Assembly: GCA_002396005.1 (NCBI GenBank)
Contig: DGVW01000107.1
Coordinates: 1-61,827 of the forward strand
Reading direction: 5' to 3'
DNA from: Oribacterium sp. UBA4274
Lineage (GTDB): Bacteria; Bacillota; Clostridia; Lachnospirales; Lachnospiraceae
DNA length: 61,827 nt
Under the pieces are notes generated by a model. It had not been told where the DNA came from and searched no databases. It was given only the letters and a program-made list of their open reading frames with translations. The position numbers were made by a program, and so were the translations under genes. Below are positions 17,648-26,771 of this stretch, one piece after another (the stretch's first letter is position 1; each line of letters starts with the position of its first letter).

Positions 17648-19459
17648 ATGAAAAAAGCGGGGATGTTGATGCCGGTATTTTCTCTTCCGGGAAAATACGG
17701 CATAGGAACTTTTGGAAAGGAAGCTTACAGGTTTGTAGATCTTCTTTGTGATACGGGGAATAAAATATGGCAGGTGCTGCCTATGGGACCGACAGGTTTT
17801 GGAGATTCTCCGTATCAGGCATTTTCTGCATTTGCGGGCAATCCTTATTTTATCGACCTGGAGATGCTCATTGAGGATGGTCTCCTTGATAAAGAAACTC
17901 TTGAGGATCCGTGGGAATTTGATTTCGGTGATGGTGCAAATCTGAGTAAACCCCGAACACCTAAGCCTGCTAAGAAGGACAGTAAGCCTGCGGCGTCTGT
18001 TTCTGTGACTGCATCTGAAACTTCTGATGCCGGTTCAAAGAAACCTGCAGCAGGAGAAGATGAGGATAAGCTGAAGGGCGAACTGTCCGGTGCAGATCAG
18101 GCCCAGAACTCTAAGGATGATCAGCCGGACTATGATCCGTGGTTTCAGGCTGACCCTGCCAATCCGGACAATCCTTTCAGAGTGAATTACGGAAAGCTTT
18201 ATGTAAGTAAGACTAAAGCCTTGAGACTTGCTTTTGATAATTACAAGGAGCAGGGCGGAGATATAAAGAAGTTATATAAGGAACTGAGACCTGAAACCGT
18301 AGAGTATTGTATCTTTATGGCTATAAAAAATAACTACAAGGGTGCAAGCTGGGATGTATGGCCTAAGGAGCTTAAGGACTGTGACGATGCTGCGGTGAAG
18401 AAATTCACAAAAGAGCATCAGGATGAAGTGGACTTTTTTGCATTCTGTCAGTACCAGTTCAACCGCCAGTGGGGTAAGCTCCATGAGTATGCCAAAATAA
18501 GAGGCATTGAAATAATCGGTGATATCCCGATCTACTGTGCACCGGATTCTGCGGATGCATGGGCTCACAGGGAGCTCTTCCAATATACCTGTAAGGGCGA
18601 ACCAAAGAAGGTTGCGGGAGTACCGCCAGATGTATTTTCAACTACAGGACAGCTTTGGGGCAATCCGCTGTATGACTGGAAGGCACATAAAAAGACAGGA
18701 TATAAGTGGTGGATCGACCGAATGGACTACTGCCTCAACATGTATGATACCTTGAGAGTTGATCACTTCCGTGGATTTGAGTCCTACTATGCGATTCCGT
18801 TCGGAGATAAGACAGCAGAGAACGGAGAATGGGAAGAGGGTCCCGGCATGGGGCTTTTTGATGCCATGTACAAGCATTACGGCACAAGGAATCTTCCGAT
18901 CATCGCGGAGGATCTCGGTATCATAACCGATGAGGTGCGTAAGCTTATGGCAGAGACAGGATTCCCGGGTATGAAGATCCTGGAGTTCGCATGGGATTCC
19001 GGACCTGAGAATGCTTATCTTCCGCATCGTCTCGAGACTCAGAACTGCGTTTATTACACAGGTACACATGATAATGATACATTGAGACACTGGTTTGAAA
19101 CACTGCCTGACTGGATCAGAAATTATATGTACATGTATATGAGCAGATCACATAATGACTGGAAATATATGCCGGAGCTGCTTATAAGACTTTCCATGAG
19201 TACGATAGCAGATACAGTTATCGTTCCGGTGGCAGATTACCTGAACCTTGGTGCTGAGGCTCGTATCAATCAGCCGGGAACATCTCTGAACAACTGGCAG
19301 TGGAGGATGAAAGAGGATGCCTTCAACGATGATGACAAGCGAAAGATTTCTGAGATTGTGGGTGTTTACGGGCGATATATAAAGGCAAATCCTGTTCCCG
19401 CTCCCGATGAGGAATCATCTGAAGTGGGTGTTTTATCTGAAAATGTCGTGGATGCATAA
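17648..19459 (+). CDS. malQ: 4-alpha-glucanotransferase (amylomaltase) with low-complexity insert
   Basis: 603 aa, GH77 enzyme that disproportionates malto-oligosaccharides released during glycogen turnover. Family hallmarks are intact: N-terminal GMLMPVFSLPGKYGIGTFG, IIGDIPIYCAPDSADAWAH, nucleophile Asp372 in RVDHFRGFE, acid/base Glu421 in IAEDLG, Asp475 in TGTHDND, and the MalQ-typical REL-like region. It is about 100 residues longer than usual because of an insert at about 100-165 rich in Lys, Pro, Ala, Ser, Asp and Glu, placed between the first barrel elements and the WFQADP segment. Last gene of the glycogen cluster, followed by a terminator. Confidence 0.94.
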   Translation: MKKAGMLMPVFSLPGKYGIGTFGKEAYRFVDLLCDTGNKIWQVLPMGPTGFGDSPYQAFSAFAGNPYFIDLEMLIEDGLLDKETLEDPWEFDFGDGANLSKPRTPKPAKKDSKPAASVSVTASETSDAGSKKPAAGEDEDKLKGELSGADQAQNSKDDQPDYDPWFQADPANPDNPFRVNYGKLYVSKTKALRLAFDNYKEQGGDIKKLYKELRPETVEYCIFMAIKNNYKGASWDVWPKELKDCDDAAVKKFTKEHQDEVDFFAFCQYQFNRQWGKLHEYAKIRGIEIIGDIPIYCAPDSADAWAHRELFQYTCKGEPKKVAGVPPDVFSTTGQLWGNPLYDWKAHKKTGYKWWIDRMDYCLNMYDTLRVDHFRGFESYYAIPFGDKTAENGEWEEGPGMGLFDAMYKHYGTRNLPIIAEDLGIITDEVRKLMAETGFPGMKILEFAWDSGPENAYLPHRLETQNCVYYTGTHDNDTLRHWFETLPDWIRNYMYMYMSRSHNDWKYMPELLIRLSMSTIADTVIVPVADYLNLGAEARINQPGTSLNNWQWRMKEDAFNDDDKRKISEIVGVYGRYIKANPVPAPDEESSEVGVLSENVVDA

Positions 19460-19475
19460 TAAAAGATAAGAAATC

Positions 19476-19515
19476 AAAAAGGTCTTCCGCCTCATCAGAG
19501 TCGAAAGACCTTTTA
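19476..19515. terminator. Bidirectional terminator between malQ and the convergent membrane protein gene
   Basis: Stem AAAAGGTCTT / AAGACCTTTT with A tract on the left and T tract on the right, between two genes transcribed toward each other. Confidence 0.8.
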
Positions 19516-19570
19516 TACTATAATGATGCGCAGCAGGTACAAATCGTGTGCAATGTGCTGCAGAATAATA

Positions 19571-20230
19571 TCAATTCACTGAGAAGTTTGCCTGTGCTTC
19601 GTTCTTGGCGAAGTCTCTCACATAAACTGCGATTGAGTCAGCTGCCATGGAGAATGTGACTCTTCCGGTAGTTTTGTTGATGTCTGTAGGCTTTAAATTG
19701 TTGCCAAGGCTGTCAACTCCGTAGATGGAATCCCAGTCAACACCTGACTGTGTGTCGGAAACCTCAAATTCAAGATAGCCTGCGCCCAATACAACAGAAT
19801 CCTCATCAATTACAGGGTTGGCCTCATCAAGAAGATTTACCTGAATATGAGATGACTTGGTCATGTTGTTGATGGCTACAGCGGTTACGTTGAGATTGCC
19901 GTTGGTGGTTACAGTACACTTGTAGGTGGAACCGTCCTTTTCAAGAGGAACCTCCTGACCTTCGATGGTTGCGGTTAAGGATTTCAACGGTAAAACAGAT
20001 GATACCTTGAAGGAAACATCTGCACTAAGGTAGTCCTTTGTATCAGGCTCATCCGGATGTATGGATGGAGTCTGTATGACAAAGAGAAGTACGAGACCGT
20101 TGATAACTACATAAGGAATCAGAAATCCTAAAAGGAACTTTAACACTCCCGAATTGGAAGATTTATTTTGGGCAACACGTCCATGGGTGTCATAACGCAT
20201 AGACGGTCTGTCTTGATATTTTCCTGTCAT
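19571..20230 (-). CDS. Single-pass membrane protein with extracellular Ig-like domains, unknown function
   Basis: 219 aa. Residues 1-27 are polar and basic (cytosolic), 28-52 form one membrane helix (VLKFLLGFLIPYVVINGLVLLFVI), and the remainder is beta-rich and extracellular. It reads as two Ig-like units: one with LKSLTATIEGQEVPL and VTAVAINN, one with GAGYLEFEVSDTQSGVDW, similar to bacterial Ig-like folds that recognise Asp-Ser-Gly turns. No catalytic motif. Monocistronic, divergent from rho. I do not recognise a named family. Confidence 0.7.
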   Translation of the reverse strand: MTGKYQDRPSMRYDTHGRVAQNKSSNSGVLKFLLGFLIPYVVINGLVLLFVIQTPSIHPDEPDTKDYLSADVSFKVSSVLPLKSLTATIEGQEVPLEKDGSTYKCTVTTNGNLNVTAVAINNMTKSSHIQVNLLDEANPVIDEDSVVLGAGYLEFEVSDTQSGVDWDSIYGVDSLGNNLKPTDINKTTGRVTFSMAADSIAVYVRDFAKNEAQANFSVN

Positions 20231-20253
20231 AATAACCTTTCTGTACTTAAATT

Positions 20254-20283
20254 CTTATACATAATTTGCGATAAGTATAACAA
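20254..20283 (-). promoter_or_regulatory. Promoter of the Ig-like membrane protein gene
   Basis: On the minus strand TTGTTA (20283-20278) and TATAAG (20259-20254) are separated by 18 nt and lie 24 nt before the coding start. Confidence 0.45.
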
Positions 20284-20291
20284 AATGAATC

Positions 20292-20320
20292 TTGCGTTAC
20301 AAGAATCTTATTGTTATACT
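20292..20320 (+). promoter_or_regulatory. Promoter of rho
   Basis: TTGCGT and TATACT with a 17-nt spacer, giving a leader of about 125 nt before the rho start. Rho is autoregulated in several bacteria, so the long leader could matter, but no terminator hairpin is seen in it. Confidence 0.5.
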
Positions 20321-20452
20321 TAATTAACACTTGATTAATATTTTCAGAAATTTCTTCCATTATCACGATATAGATATATCAATTTACCCAAAAAAGAAAT
20401 TTAGTTTTAAAAGCAAATAAACAACTCTAACGCTAACCATCAAGGAGGATAT

Positions 20453-22636
20453 ATGGCAGACGAGAATGACGAGAAAGTGATTGACGAAACCAAGTCTCAG
20501 ACCGGAAGACCAAGAAAAAGGACGGTAAAGAAGGATGATTCTGCTGATTCTGCAGAAAAAAAGCCGAAAACCACCCGTAAGCCGAGGGCGAAGGCTGCAA
20601 GTAAGGATATCTCAGCAGACGCTGAGCAGGCTTCTGTAACAGAAGATATCACTGCGACTCAGGAAAGTGCACAGGCTGTGAATGATGCAGCAGCAGAAAC
20701 TCAGGAAAAGCCGAGAAAACGTACAGTGCGTCGTACAAGAAAAACTGTTTCGGATGCTGCTAACGAGGCATTGGCAGAGAATGTGGCACCAGGAGAAGCT
20801 GCTGAACAGAAAGAAACACAGCAAGAGGCTTCTGAGTCGGAAAACAGCGGTGATGCAGCAATACCTGTGGCCAAACCTAAACGCAGGAGAACTTCCACAA
20901 GAAAAACAACTTCTGAGAGTGAAGCTGCAGTAAAAGAAGACATTTCTGCAGAGACAGGAATGTCTGAGAGAGCAGCGCTCACAGAATCAGAGGAAGCTGC
21001 TGATAAAGAGGATGTTTTCCGGGACAGAGCAGAGGAAACAACAGTCGTTTCCGGTGACGAGAACGGTGATGGTTCCGCAGTGTCAGCTCAGGAGGATGAC
21101 GCTCCTGAAGCACAGGACAGAGGCACACAGCATCGTAAGGCAATTGTTGTCAACAGACGCGGAATCCATGGTGTGAAACCGGGCAGAAGCCAAAGGGATG
21201 CAAGAAACGACTATGCTGTAAAAAATGACAGTACAGGCAGACAGGATTATGTTGCGAGAGATAATGTTCAGGCTATGAAAACAGAACCGCCGGTGAGAGA
21301 GCTTGTTCATATAGAAAAAGATGCTGCTGACCGCACGGATGAGGATATGGCCAACAGAGATGCTGAAATTGCCAAGGCAGCAGAGGCGGAGAAGACTGAT
21401 GAACTCGACAATGAGACACAGAAGGCTCCGACAGGCAATCCTTGCGGAGGCATCCTTGAAGTTATGCCGGATGGTTTTGGATTTACAAGATCCGAGAATT
21501 TCCTTCCGGGAGAAAATGATGTATATGTAAACCCGGCTATCATCAAGAGATACAGATTGAAGACCGGAGATGTGATCAAGGGTCTCTCCAGAAGCAAGAA
21601 CCCTAACGAACGTTTCGGAGCTCTTTCCTATATAGAAACTGTTAATGGTAAGCCGCTCAGCTCTCTTATGTATAGAAAGACATTTGATCAGCTTACACCT
21701 ATATTCCCTAACCAGCGTATCAGACTGGAGGTTGAGGGAGAAAAGGCGCCTACATCGCTTCGTATTCTGGATCTGCTTGCACCTATAGGTAAGGGCCAGA
21801 GAGGTATGATCGTTTCACCTCCTAAGGCAGGTAAGACCACACTTCTCAAGCAGGTTGCCAAGGCTATCGTTAAAAATGAGCCAAAGATGCATCTCCTCAT
21901 ACTTCTTATCGATGAGCGTCCTGAGGAAGTTACAGATATGAAGGAAGAAGTTGAGGGAGGACTCGTAACAGTTATTTACTCAACTTTCGACGAGCAGCCT
22001 GAACATCATAAGAGAGTTGCGGAGATGACAATCGAGAGAGCCAAGAGACTGGTTGAACAGGGAGAGGATGTTACTATCCTTCTTGACTCTATCACAAGAC
22101 TTGCGAGAGCATACAACCTGGTGGTTCCTGCATCCGGAAGAACTCTGTCCGGAGGTCTCGATCCGGCGGCTCTGCATATGCCTAAGAGATTCTTTGGTGC
22201 TGCAAGAAATATGCGTGAGGGCGGTTCTCTCACAATACTCGCCACAGCGCTGGTAGATACAGGTTCACGTATGGATGATGTTATCTACGAGGAGTTCAAG
22301 GGAACAGGTAACATGGAACTCGTACTTAACAGAGAGCTTCAGGAACGCCGTATATTCCCGGCTATTGATATCGTCAAGTCAGGTACACGCAGAGATGACC
22401 TTCTGCTTTCTGAGCTTGAGAGTAAGGCTGTGGATATCATACATAAGAGGACTTATGACGAGAAGGCCGGTGCTGCAGAAGAGGTTATCAGTCTCTTTGA
22501 CAGAACAGGCAATAACGAGGAGGTTTGTCAGTTTATCGTTAACGGTAAGCCGGTGATGCGCAATTCCAATTCATCATCGGGACCAAATTCCGGTGGAAGC
22601 AACAATGGCCGTCTCGCAATAAAGATAAACAGATGA
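20453..22636 (+). CDS. rho: Transcription termination factor Rho with long disordered N-terminus
   Basis: 727 aa against about 420-430 usual. The conserved part begins near residue 327: cold-shock-like RNA-binding domain (GGILEVMPDGFGF), Walker A PPKAGKTT at 456-463, DERPEEVTDM, Walker B ILLDSITRLARAYN, Q-loop/R-loop region with GGLDPAALHMPKRFFGAARN and TGNMELVLNRELQERRIFP. The first ~326 residues are low-complexity, rich in Glu, Ala, Asp, Lys and Arg, with three basic blocks (RPRKRTVKK near 19, KPRKRTVRRTRKT near 87, KPKRRRTSTRKT near 141) between acidic stretches. I see no canonical helical Rho_N domain. Good AAGGAGG site before the ATG. Next to rpmE, as in related Clostridia. Confidence 0.95.
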   Translation: MADENDEKVIDETKSQTGRPRKRTVKKDDSADSAEKKPKTTRKPRAKAASKDISADAEQASVTEDITATQESAQAVNDAAAETQEKPRKRTVRRTRKTVSDAANEALAENVAPGEAAEQKETQQEASESENSGDAAIPVAKPKRRRTSTRKTTSESEAAVKEDISAETGMSERAALTESEEAADKEDVFRDRAEETTVVSGDENGDGSAVSAQEDDAPEAQDRGTQHRKAIVVNRRGIHGVKPGRSQRDARNDYAVKNDSTGRQDYVARDNVQAMKTEPPVRELVHIEKDAADRTDEDMANRDAEIAKAAEAEKTDELDNETQKAPTGNPCGGILEVMPDGFGFTRSENFLPGENDVYVNPAIIKRYRLKTGDVIKGLSRSKNPNERFGALSYIETVNGKPLSSLMYRKTFDQLTPIFPNQRIRLEVEGEKAPTSLRILDLLAPIGKGQRGMIVSPPKAGKTTLLKQVAKAIVKNEPKMHLLILLIDERPEEVTDMKEEVEGGLVTVIYSTFDEQPEHHKRVAEMTIERAKRLVEQGEDVTILLDSITRLARAYNLVVPASGRTLSGGLDPAALHMPKRFFGAARNMREGGSLTILATALVDTGSRMDDVIYEEFKGTGNMELVLNRELQERRIFPAIDIVKSGTRRDDLLLSELESKAVDIIHKRTYDEKAGAAEEVISLFDRTGNNEEVCQFIVNGKPVMRNSNSSSGPNSGGSNNGRLAIKINR

Positions 22637-22824
22637 TGTGAGGATTGATAGGTTCCATAAGGTAAATCCGAGGGTTAATGCCTAAATTATCTTATTCTGA
22701 CCAAATTTTGCAAATGAAAACGTCCAAAAGTATTGCAATGATTCTTCATTTATGATAATTTGATAAAGCTTTACTAAAAACTAAGCATATTCTGTGTTTC
22801 GACAGAAACAGTGATATGCGACTT

Positions 22825-22845
22825 TATATGGTTGGAAACCATATA
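22825..22845 (+). promoter_or_regulatory. Hairpin abutting the rpmE ribosome binding site
   Basis: Perfect 9-bp hairpin TATATGGTT-gga-AACCATATA directly before the AAAGAGGT binding site. Position suggests a ribosomal-protein leader; L31 leaders are known RNA families in Firmicutes, but the match is inferred from position only. A possible promoter TTGCAA lies at 22733. Confidence 0.45.
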
Positions 22846-22859
22846 GAAAGAGGTACAAA

Positions 22860-23060
22860 ATGAGAGAAGGAATTCATCCTAAGTATTATCAGGCTACAGT
22901 TACATGTAACTGCGGTAACACATTCGTAACAGGCTCAACAAAGCCAGAGATCCACGTAGAAGTTTGCTCAGCTTGCCACTCATTCTACACAGGCAAGGAG
23001 AAGTCAGCTAACGCTGCTGGTCAGATCGATAAGTTCAACAAGAAGTTCGGTCTTAACTAA
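22860..23060 (+). CDS. rpmE: Ribosomal protein L31 (zinc form)
   Basis: 66 aa, type A L31 of the large ribosomal subunit. It carries the zinc ligands (CNC near the N-terminus and CSAC in the middle) and the signature VEVCSACHSFYTGKEK. Having the Cys-plus form implies zinc-replete expression; a Cys-minus paralogue under Zur control may exist elsewhere. AGAGG precedes the ATG. Own terminator at 23111 separates it partly from yqhQ. Confidence 0.95.
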   Translation: MREGIHPKYYQATVTCNCGNTFVTGSTKPEIHVEVCSACHSFYTGKEKSANAAGQIDKFNKKFGLN

Positions 23061-23110
23061 TAAGTGGACAGAGCCGGTTTTAATCCGGAGCCTGATCAGA
23101 TCGGGACACG

Positions 23111-23139
23111 AGAACACATGCTTTTGCATGTGTTCTTTT
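23111..23139 (+). terminator. Terminator of rpmE
   Basis: Perfect 11-bp stem AGAACACATGC / GCATGTGTTCT with a 4-nt loop and a short T run; the next gene starts only 22 nt later, so read-through may supply the downstream genes. Confidence 0.7.
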
Positions 23140-23161
23140 AGATTATTGAGAGGAATAAAAA

Positions 23162-24208
23162 TTGTCAGATAATAGAAATAAAGATATGACACCCTGTGAG
23201 GCTTCGGCTAAGGCACGGGGACAGATATACAGCGGTATAGGCGGTCAGGCGGTGCTTGAAGGCATGATGATGCGTAACGGTCAGAAGTACTCAGTTGGCG
23301 TGCGCAAGCCGGACGGAACTATCGAGGTTATGGAGGATACCTATATTTCCATGACAGACAAGTATCCTATATGCAAGGCTCCCTTCATAAGAGGTATCTT
23401 TTCGTTTGTTGACTCTATGATACTCGGAACCAAGTGCCTGAATTACAGTGCTTCATTTATCGAGGATGATCCCGAGGAGGCAGATAAGGAACCGGGTAAG
23501 TTCGAAAAGTGGATGGATGACACCTTCGGGGAGAAGCTTGAACCGATTATTGCAGGAGCTGCCATGGTGTTTTCATTTGCACTTGCCATGGTGATGTTTG
23601 TTCTGTTCCCTGCATTTGCCGCAGGCTTCCTAAAGCCTATGCTTCCGCACGAGGCGCTGCTCGGACTCATTGAAGGCATCATAAGAGTGATCATTTTCGT
23701 GATATATATCAAGCTTATCTCACTTACACCGGATATCAGGAGAACCTTCCAGTATCACGGTGCAGAACACAAGTGTATCAACTGTGTGGAGCACGGCCTT
23801 CCGCTGACGGTGAGAAATGTTGCTGCATCAAGCAAGGAACACAAGAGATGCGGAACCAGTTTTATCGTATATGTAATGCTTATATCCATACTCCTTTTTA
23901 TGGTTATACGCTTTGATAACATCTGGCTCAAGCTTGCCAGCAGACTGGTCCTCATACCTGTTATAGCCGGTATCAGCTATGAGGTTCTCCGTATCGTAGG
24001 AACCAGAGACAATGCCCTGACAAGACTTCTTTTCATACCGGGCATGTGGATGCAGGGGCTCACAACCTCCGAGCCTGATGACAGCGAGATAGAGGTTGCC
24101 ATCGCAGCAGTTGAGAAGGTGTTTGACTGGCGTAAGTTTGAACATGAAACTTTCGGCATAGATTTTCCGGAGACAGATGAAAAGGCCGATATTTCAGCTG
24201 ACAAGTAG
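23162..24208 (+). CDS. yqhQ: DUF1385 membrane protein (YqhQ family)
   Basis: 348 aa from a TTG start (GAGAGG 7 nt upstream). DUF1385/YqhQ family: GGQAVLEGMMMRNG near the N-terminus, four to five membrane helices in the middle, and the invariant FQYHGAEHKCINC motif in a polar loop between them. Function unknown; the family is widespread in Clostridia and Bacilli and sits next to rpmE and prmC/prfA, as here. An in-frame ATG eight codons later is an alternative start. Confidence 0.85.
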   Translation: MSDNRNKDMTPCEASAKARGQIYSGIGGQAVLEGMMMRNGQKYSVGVRKPDGTIEVMEDTYISMTDKYPICKAPFIRGIFSFVDSMILGTKCLNYSASFIEDDPEEADKEPGKFEKWMDDTFGEKLEPIIAGAAMVFSFALAMVMFVLFPAFAAGFLKPMLPHEALLGLIEGIIRVIIFVIYIKLISLTPDIRRTFQYHGAEHKCINCVEHGLPLTVRNVAASSKEHKRCGTSFIVYVMLISILLFMVIRFDNIWLKLASRLVLIPVIAGISYEVLRIVGTRDNALTRLLFIPGMWMQGLTTSEPDDSEIEVAIAAVEKVFDWRKFEHETFGIDFPETDEKADISADK

Positions 24209-24324
24209 CTTTATTATCGGCAACTGTTGTTAAGAGATGCCGATAGGTGCATCTCCTTGAGCGGGTTATGAAGAAAATGCAAAAATCTTTCGGACATCCG
24301 TTCCATCTACCGGAGAAAACTACT

Positions 24325-25389
24325 ATGTCAGTGAAAATACTTCGCACGATTCTTCAGGAAACAACTGAAAAACTTAAAACTGCCCATGTTCCGGACCCGC
24401 GTTTCGATGCGCGGGCTCTTGTTATGTCAGCATTTAAACTGGACACAGCACATTTGCTTCTATATGAAGACAAAACGCTGGATGATCTCTGCCCACAGGT
24501 CTTTCCGGACAGAAGAGCTTTGGAAACTGCGGTTTCAGAGTTTGAGGCTAATGTCTTGAAGCGGGCAAAACGTGAACCGCTCCAACAGATTCTGGGTACT
24601 GCAGGGTTCTATGGTCTTGAGTTCAAGGTTACGAGTGATGTCCTGTGCCCAAGAGCAGATACAGAGACTCTGATCGATGCAGTCCTTGGAAATCTGATGC
24701 CGGATAATGTCCGGGAATTTTATAAAGATAAAACTTCAGATGCAGATAAAACTGCCGATGAAACTTCTGATACAGATAAAATCGGATTTAACAGTAATTA
24801 TAAAGCCGAAGGAAACGGAACAGCTTATGACTATGTGGACAGGTTGATATCCGGCAAAGGAATTGTGGAAACCGAGAATGCTTCACTCCTTGATATGTGT
24901 ACAGGATCAGGCTGCATAGCCATAACACTGGCCAAATTCGGGCATTTCAAAGAAGTAACGGCTGTGGATATCTCAGACGCCGCGCTGAAAATCGCAACAT
25001 ATAACAAGGACAGTATTCTCTCTCAGGATGAGAAAGAGAGATTCAGGCTGCTGAAATCAGATATGTTTTCTGAAATCCATGGGAGATATGATGTTATTGC
25101 TTCAAATCCTCCATACATTCCATCCAAAGTTGTGGATGAACTTGAGCCTGAGGTGCGGGATTATGAACCGCGGATAGCTCTTGACGGTACCGATGACGGA
25201 CTAAAGTTCTATAGAATCCTTGCATCGGAAGCTCCGAAGCATCTCAAGGAAGGCGGCTTTGTCCTTTTTGAGATCGGATATGATCAGGGGGAAAAAGTGG
25301 CCGGCCTATTGAAGGAGGCAAATTTTAAAGGCGTAATGATCATCAAAGATTATTCGCAAAATGACAGAGTAGTAATGGGGCATTTGTAA
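24325..25389 (+). CDS. prmC: Release factor glutamine methyltransferase PrmC with insert
   Basis: 354 aa (usual about 280). Methylates the GGQ glutamine of peptide-chain release factors. N-terminal helical substrate-recognition domain (1-110), then the SAM-dependent domain with LLDMCTGSGCIAI, VDISDAAL and the catalytic NPPYIPS. An extra ~60-residue segment rich in Asp, Lys, Thr and Ser (KDKTSDADKTADETSDTDK type) separates CPRADTETLIDAVLGNL from motif I, where other PrmC proteins have only a short linker. Start chosen at 24325 (CGGAGA upstream); an in-frame ATG at 24247 adds atypical residues. Its substrate gene prfA follows. Confidence 0.93.
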   Translation: MSVKILRTILQETTEKLKTAHVPDPRFDARALVMSAFKLDTAHLLLYEDKTLDDLCPQVFPDRRALETAVSEFEANVLKRAKREPLQQILGTAGFYGLEFKVTSDVLCPRADTETLIDAVLGNLMPDNVREFYKDKTSDADKTADETSDTDKIGFNSNYKAEGNGTAYDYVDRLISGKGIVETENASLLDMCTGSGCIAITLAKFGHFKEVTAVDISDAALKIATYNKDSILSQDEKERFRLLKSDMFSEIHGRYDVIASNPPYIPSKVVDELEPEVRDYEPRIALDGTDDGLKFYRILASEAPKHLKEGGFVLFEIGYDQGEKVAGLLKEANFKGVMIIKDYSQNDRVVMGHL

Positions 25390-25579
25390 GTTATACCTTT
25401 AAGTTGATGAACTGCGCTGAAATACCGTCCGGAGAAAATGATATTATATCTGAGGGCTAAAAGTGATGCGGAAACATCAGCATTTTGGTCTGAAACAAGG
25501 GCCGGTAGTCCGAAATCTGTGTCGGAGCATTGATTTTTGTTGTTTAAACCTTTAGCAAATATTTAAAAGGGGAAAAAAT

Positions 25580-26665
25580 ATGGATATGTTTGATCGTCTT
25601 GAGTCGATTTCAAGACACTATGAAGAGATTCAGCGCTTTATGACAGAGCCTGATGTAGTGAATGATACAGAGAAGTATCTGAAGATGATGCGTGAGAGCG
25701 GAGAGCTTGAACCGCTTATCACAACTTACCATAAGTACAAGGATGCAGTCCAGGCCGAGAAGGATGCTCTTGAGATACTGAACACAGAGAAAGATCCTGA
25801 TCTCGTGGAGATGGCCAAGGAAGAACTGGCACAGGCCAAGGCAGATCAGCCTAAGCTCGTCAAGGAGCTGCAGATACTCCTCCTTCCAAAGGATGAGAAT
25901 GACGACAAGAATATCATTATCGAAATCAGAGGCGGTGCAGGCGGAGATGAGGCTGCGCTTTTTGCCTATGAGCTTTATCGCATGTATATAAACTATGCGG
26001 AGCGCCGCGGTTATCGTACGGAGCTTGTTTCTGCCAATGAAACCGGCATCGGCGGTATGAAGGAGGTTGTATTTATCGTCACCGGAAAGGGTGCTTACTC
26101 AAGACTCAAGTATGAGGCGGGAGTTCACAGAGTTCAGAGAGTTCCGGTAACAGAGTCCGGAGGACGTATACATACCTCCACAGCTACCGTAGCTGTAATG
26201 CCGGAAGCTGAGGATGTAGATGTGGAGATCAATCCTGCAGATGTAAAAATGGAAGTATTCAGATCATCGGGAGCGGGCGGACAGCACATCAACAAGACTT
26301 CATCCGCAGTAAGACTTATACATATTCCGACAGGTATTGTGGCAGAGTGTCAGGAGGAACGTTCTCAGGTTCAGAACAGAGAAAAGGCCATGCGTCTTCT
26401 CCGTGCCAGATTGTATGAGATAGAGTATACTAAGAAGCAGAGTGAAGCGGCTGAGGCAAAGCGTTCACAGGTTGGAACAGGAGACCGTTCAGAGAAGATC
26501 AGAACCTACAACTTCCCTCAGGGCAGGGTAACAGATCATCGTATAGGACTCACCCTTTATTCTATTGAAAAGGTGCTGAACGGGGACCTCGATGAGCTTC
26601 TGGATCCTATCATTGCAGCAGATCAGGCAGCAAAGCTTGAGGAGCTTAATAAAGAAATCGTATAA
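25580..26665 (+). CDS. prfA: Peptide chain release factor 1
   Basis: 361 aa, normal RF1 length. Terminates translation at UAA/UAG. N-terminal helical domain, then the PCRF domain, the codon-recognition region (VQRVPVTESGGRIHTST), and GGQ at 233-235 within SSGAGGQHINKT, the site methylated by PrmC. GGGG lies 7 nt before the ATG. A 190-nt gap without recognisable elements separates it from prmC. Confidence 0.97.
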   Translation: MDMFDRLESISRHYEEIQRFMTEPDVVNDTEKYLKMMRESGELEPLITTYHKYKDAVQAEKDALEILNTEKDPDLVEMAKEELAQAKADQPKLVKELQILLLPKDENDDKNIIIEIRGGAGGDEAALFAYELYRMYINYAERRGYRTELVSANETGIGGMKEVVFIVTGKGAYSRLKYEAGVHRVQRVPVTESGGRIHTSTATVAVMPEAEDVDVEINPADVKMEVFRSSGAGGQHINKTSSAVRLIHIPTGIVAECQEERSQVQNREKAMRLLRARLYEIEYTKKQSEAAEAKRSQVGTGDRSEKIRTYNFPQGRVTDHRIGLTLYSIEKVLNGDLDELLDPIIAADQAAKLEELNKEIV

Positions 26666-26771
26666 GATACAACAATGCAGGAGATGTTGTGGCATCATTG
26701 ATTTGGAGAGAGTCCGTGTGATTTCCTGTGTGGAGAACAACGATTAAAGGAATCAAAGGAGAAGAAACACT

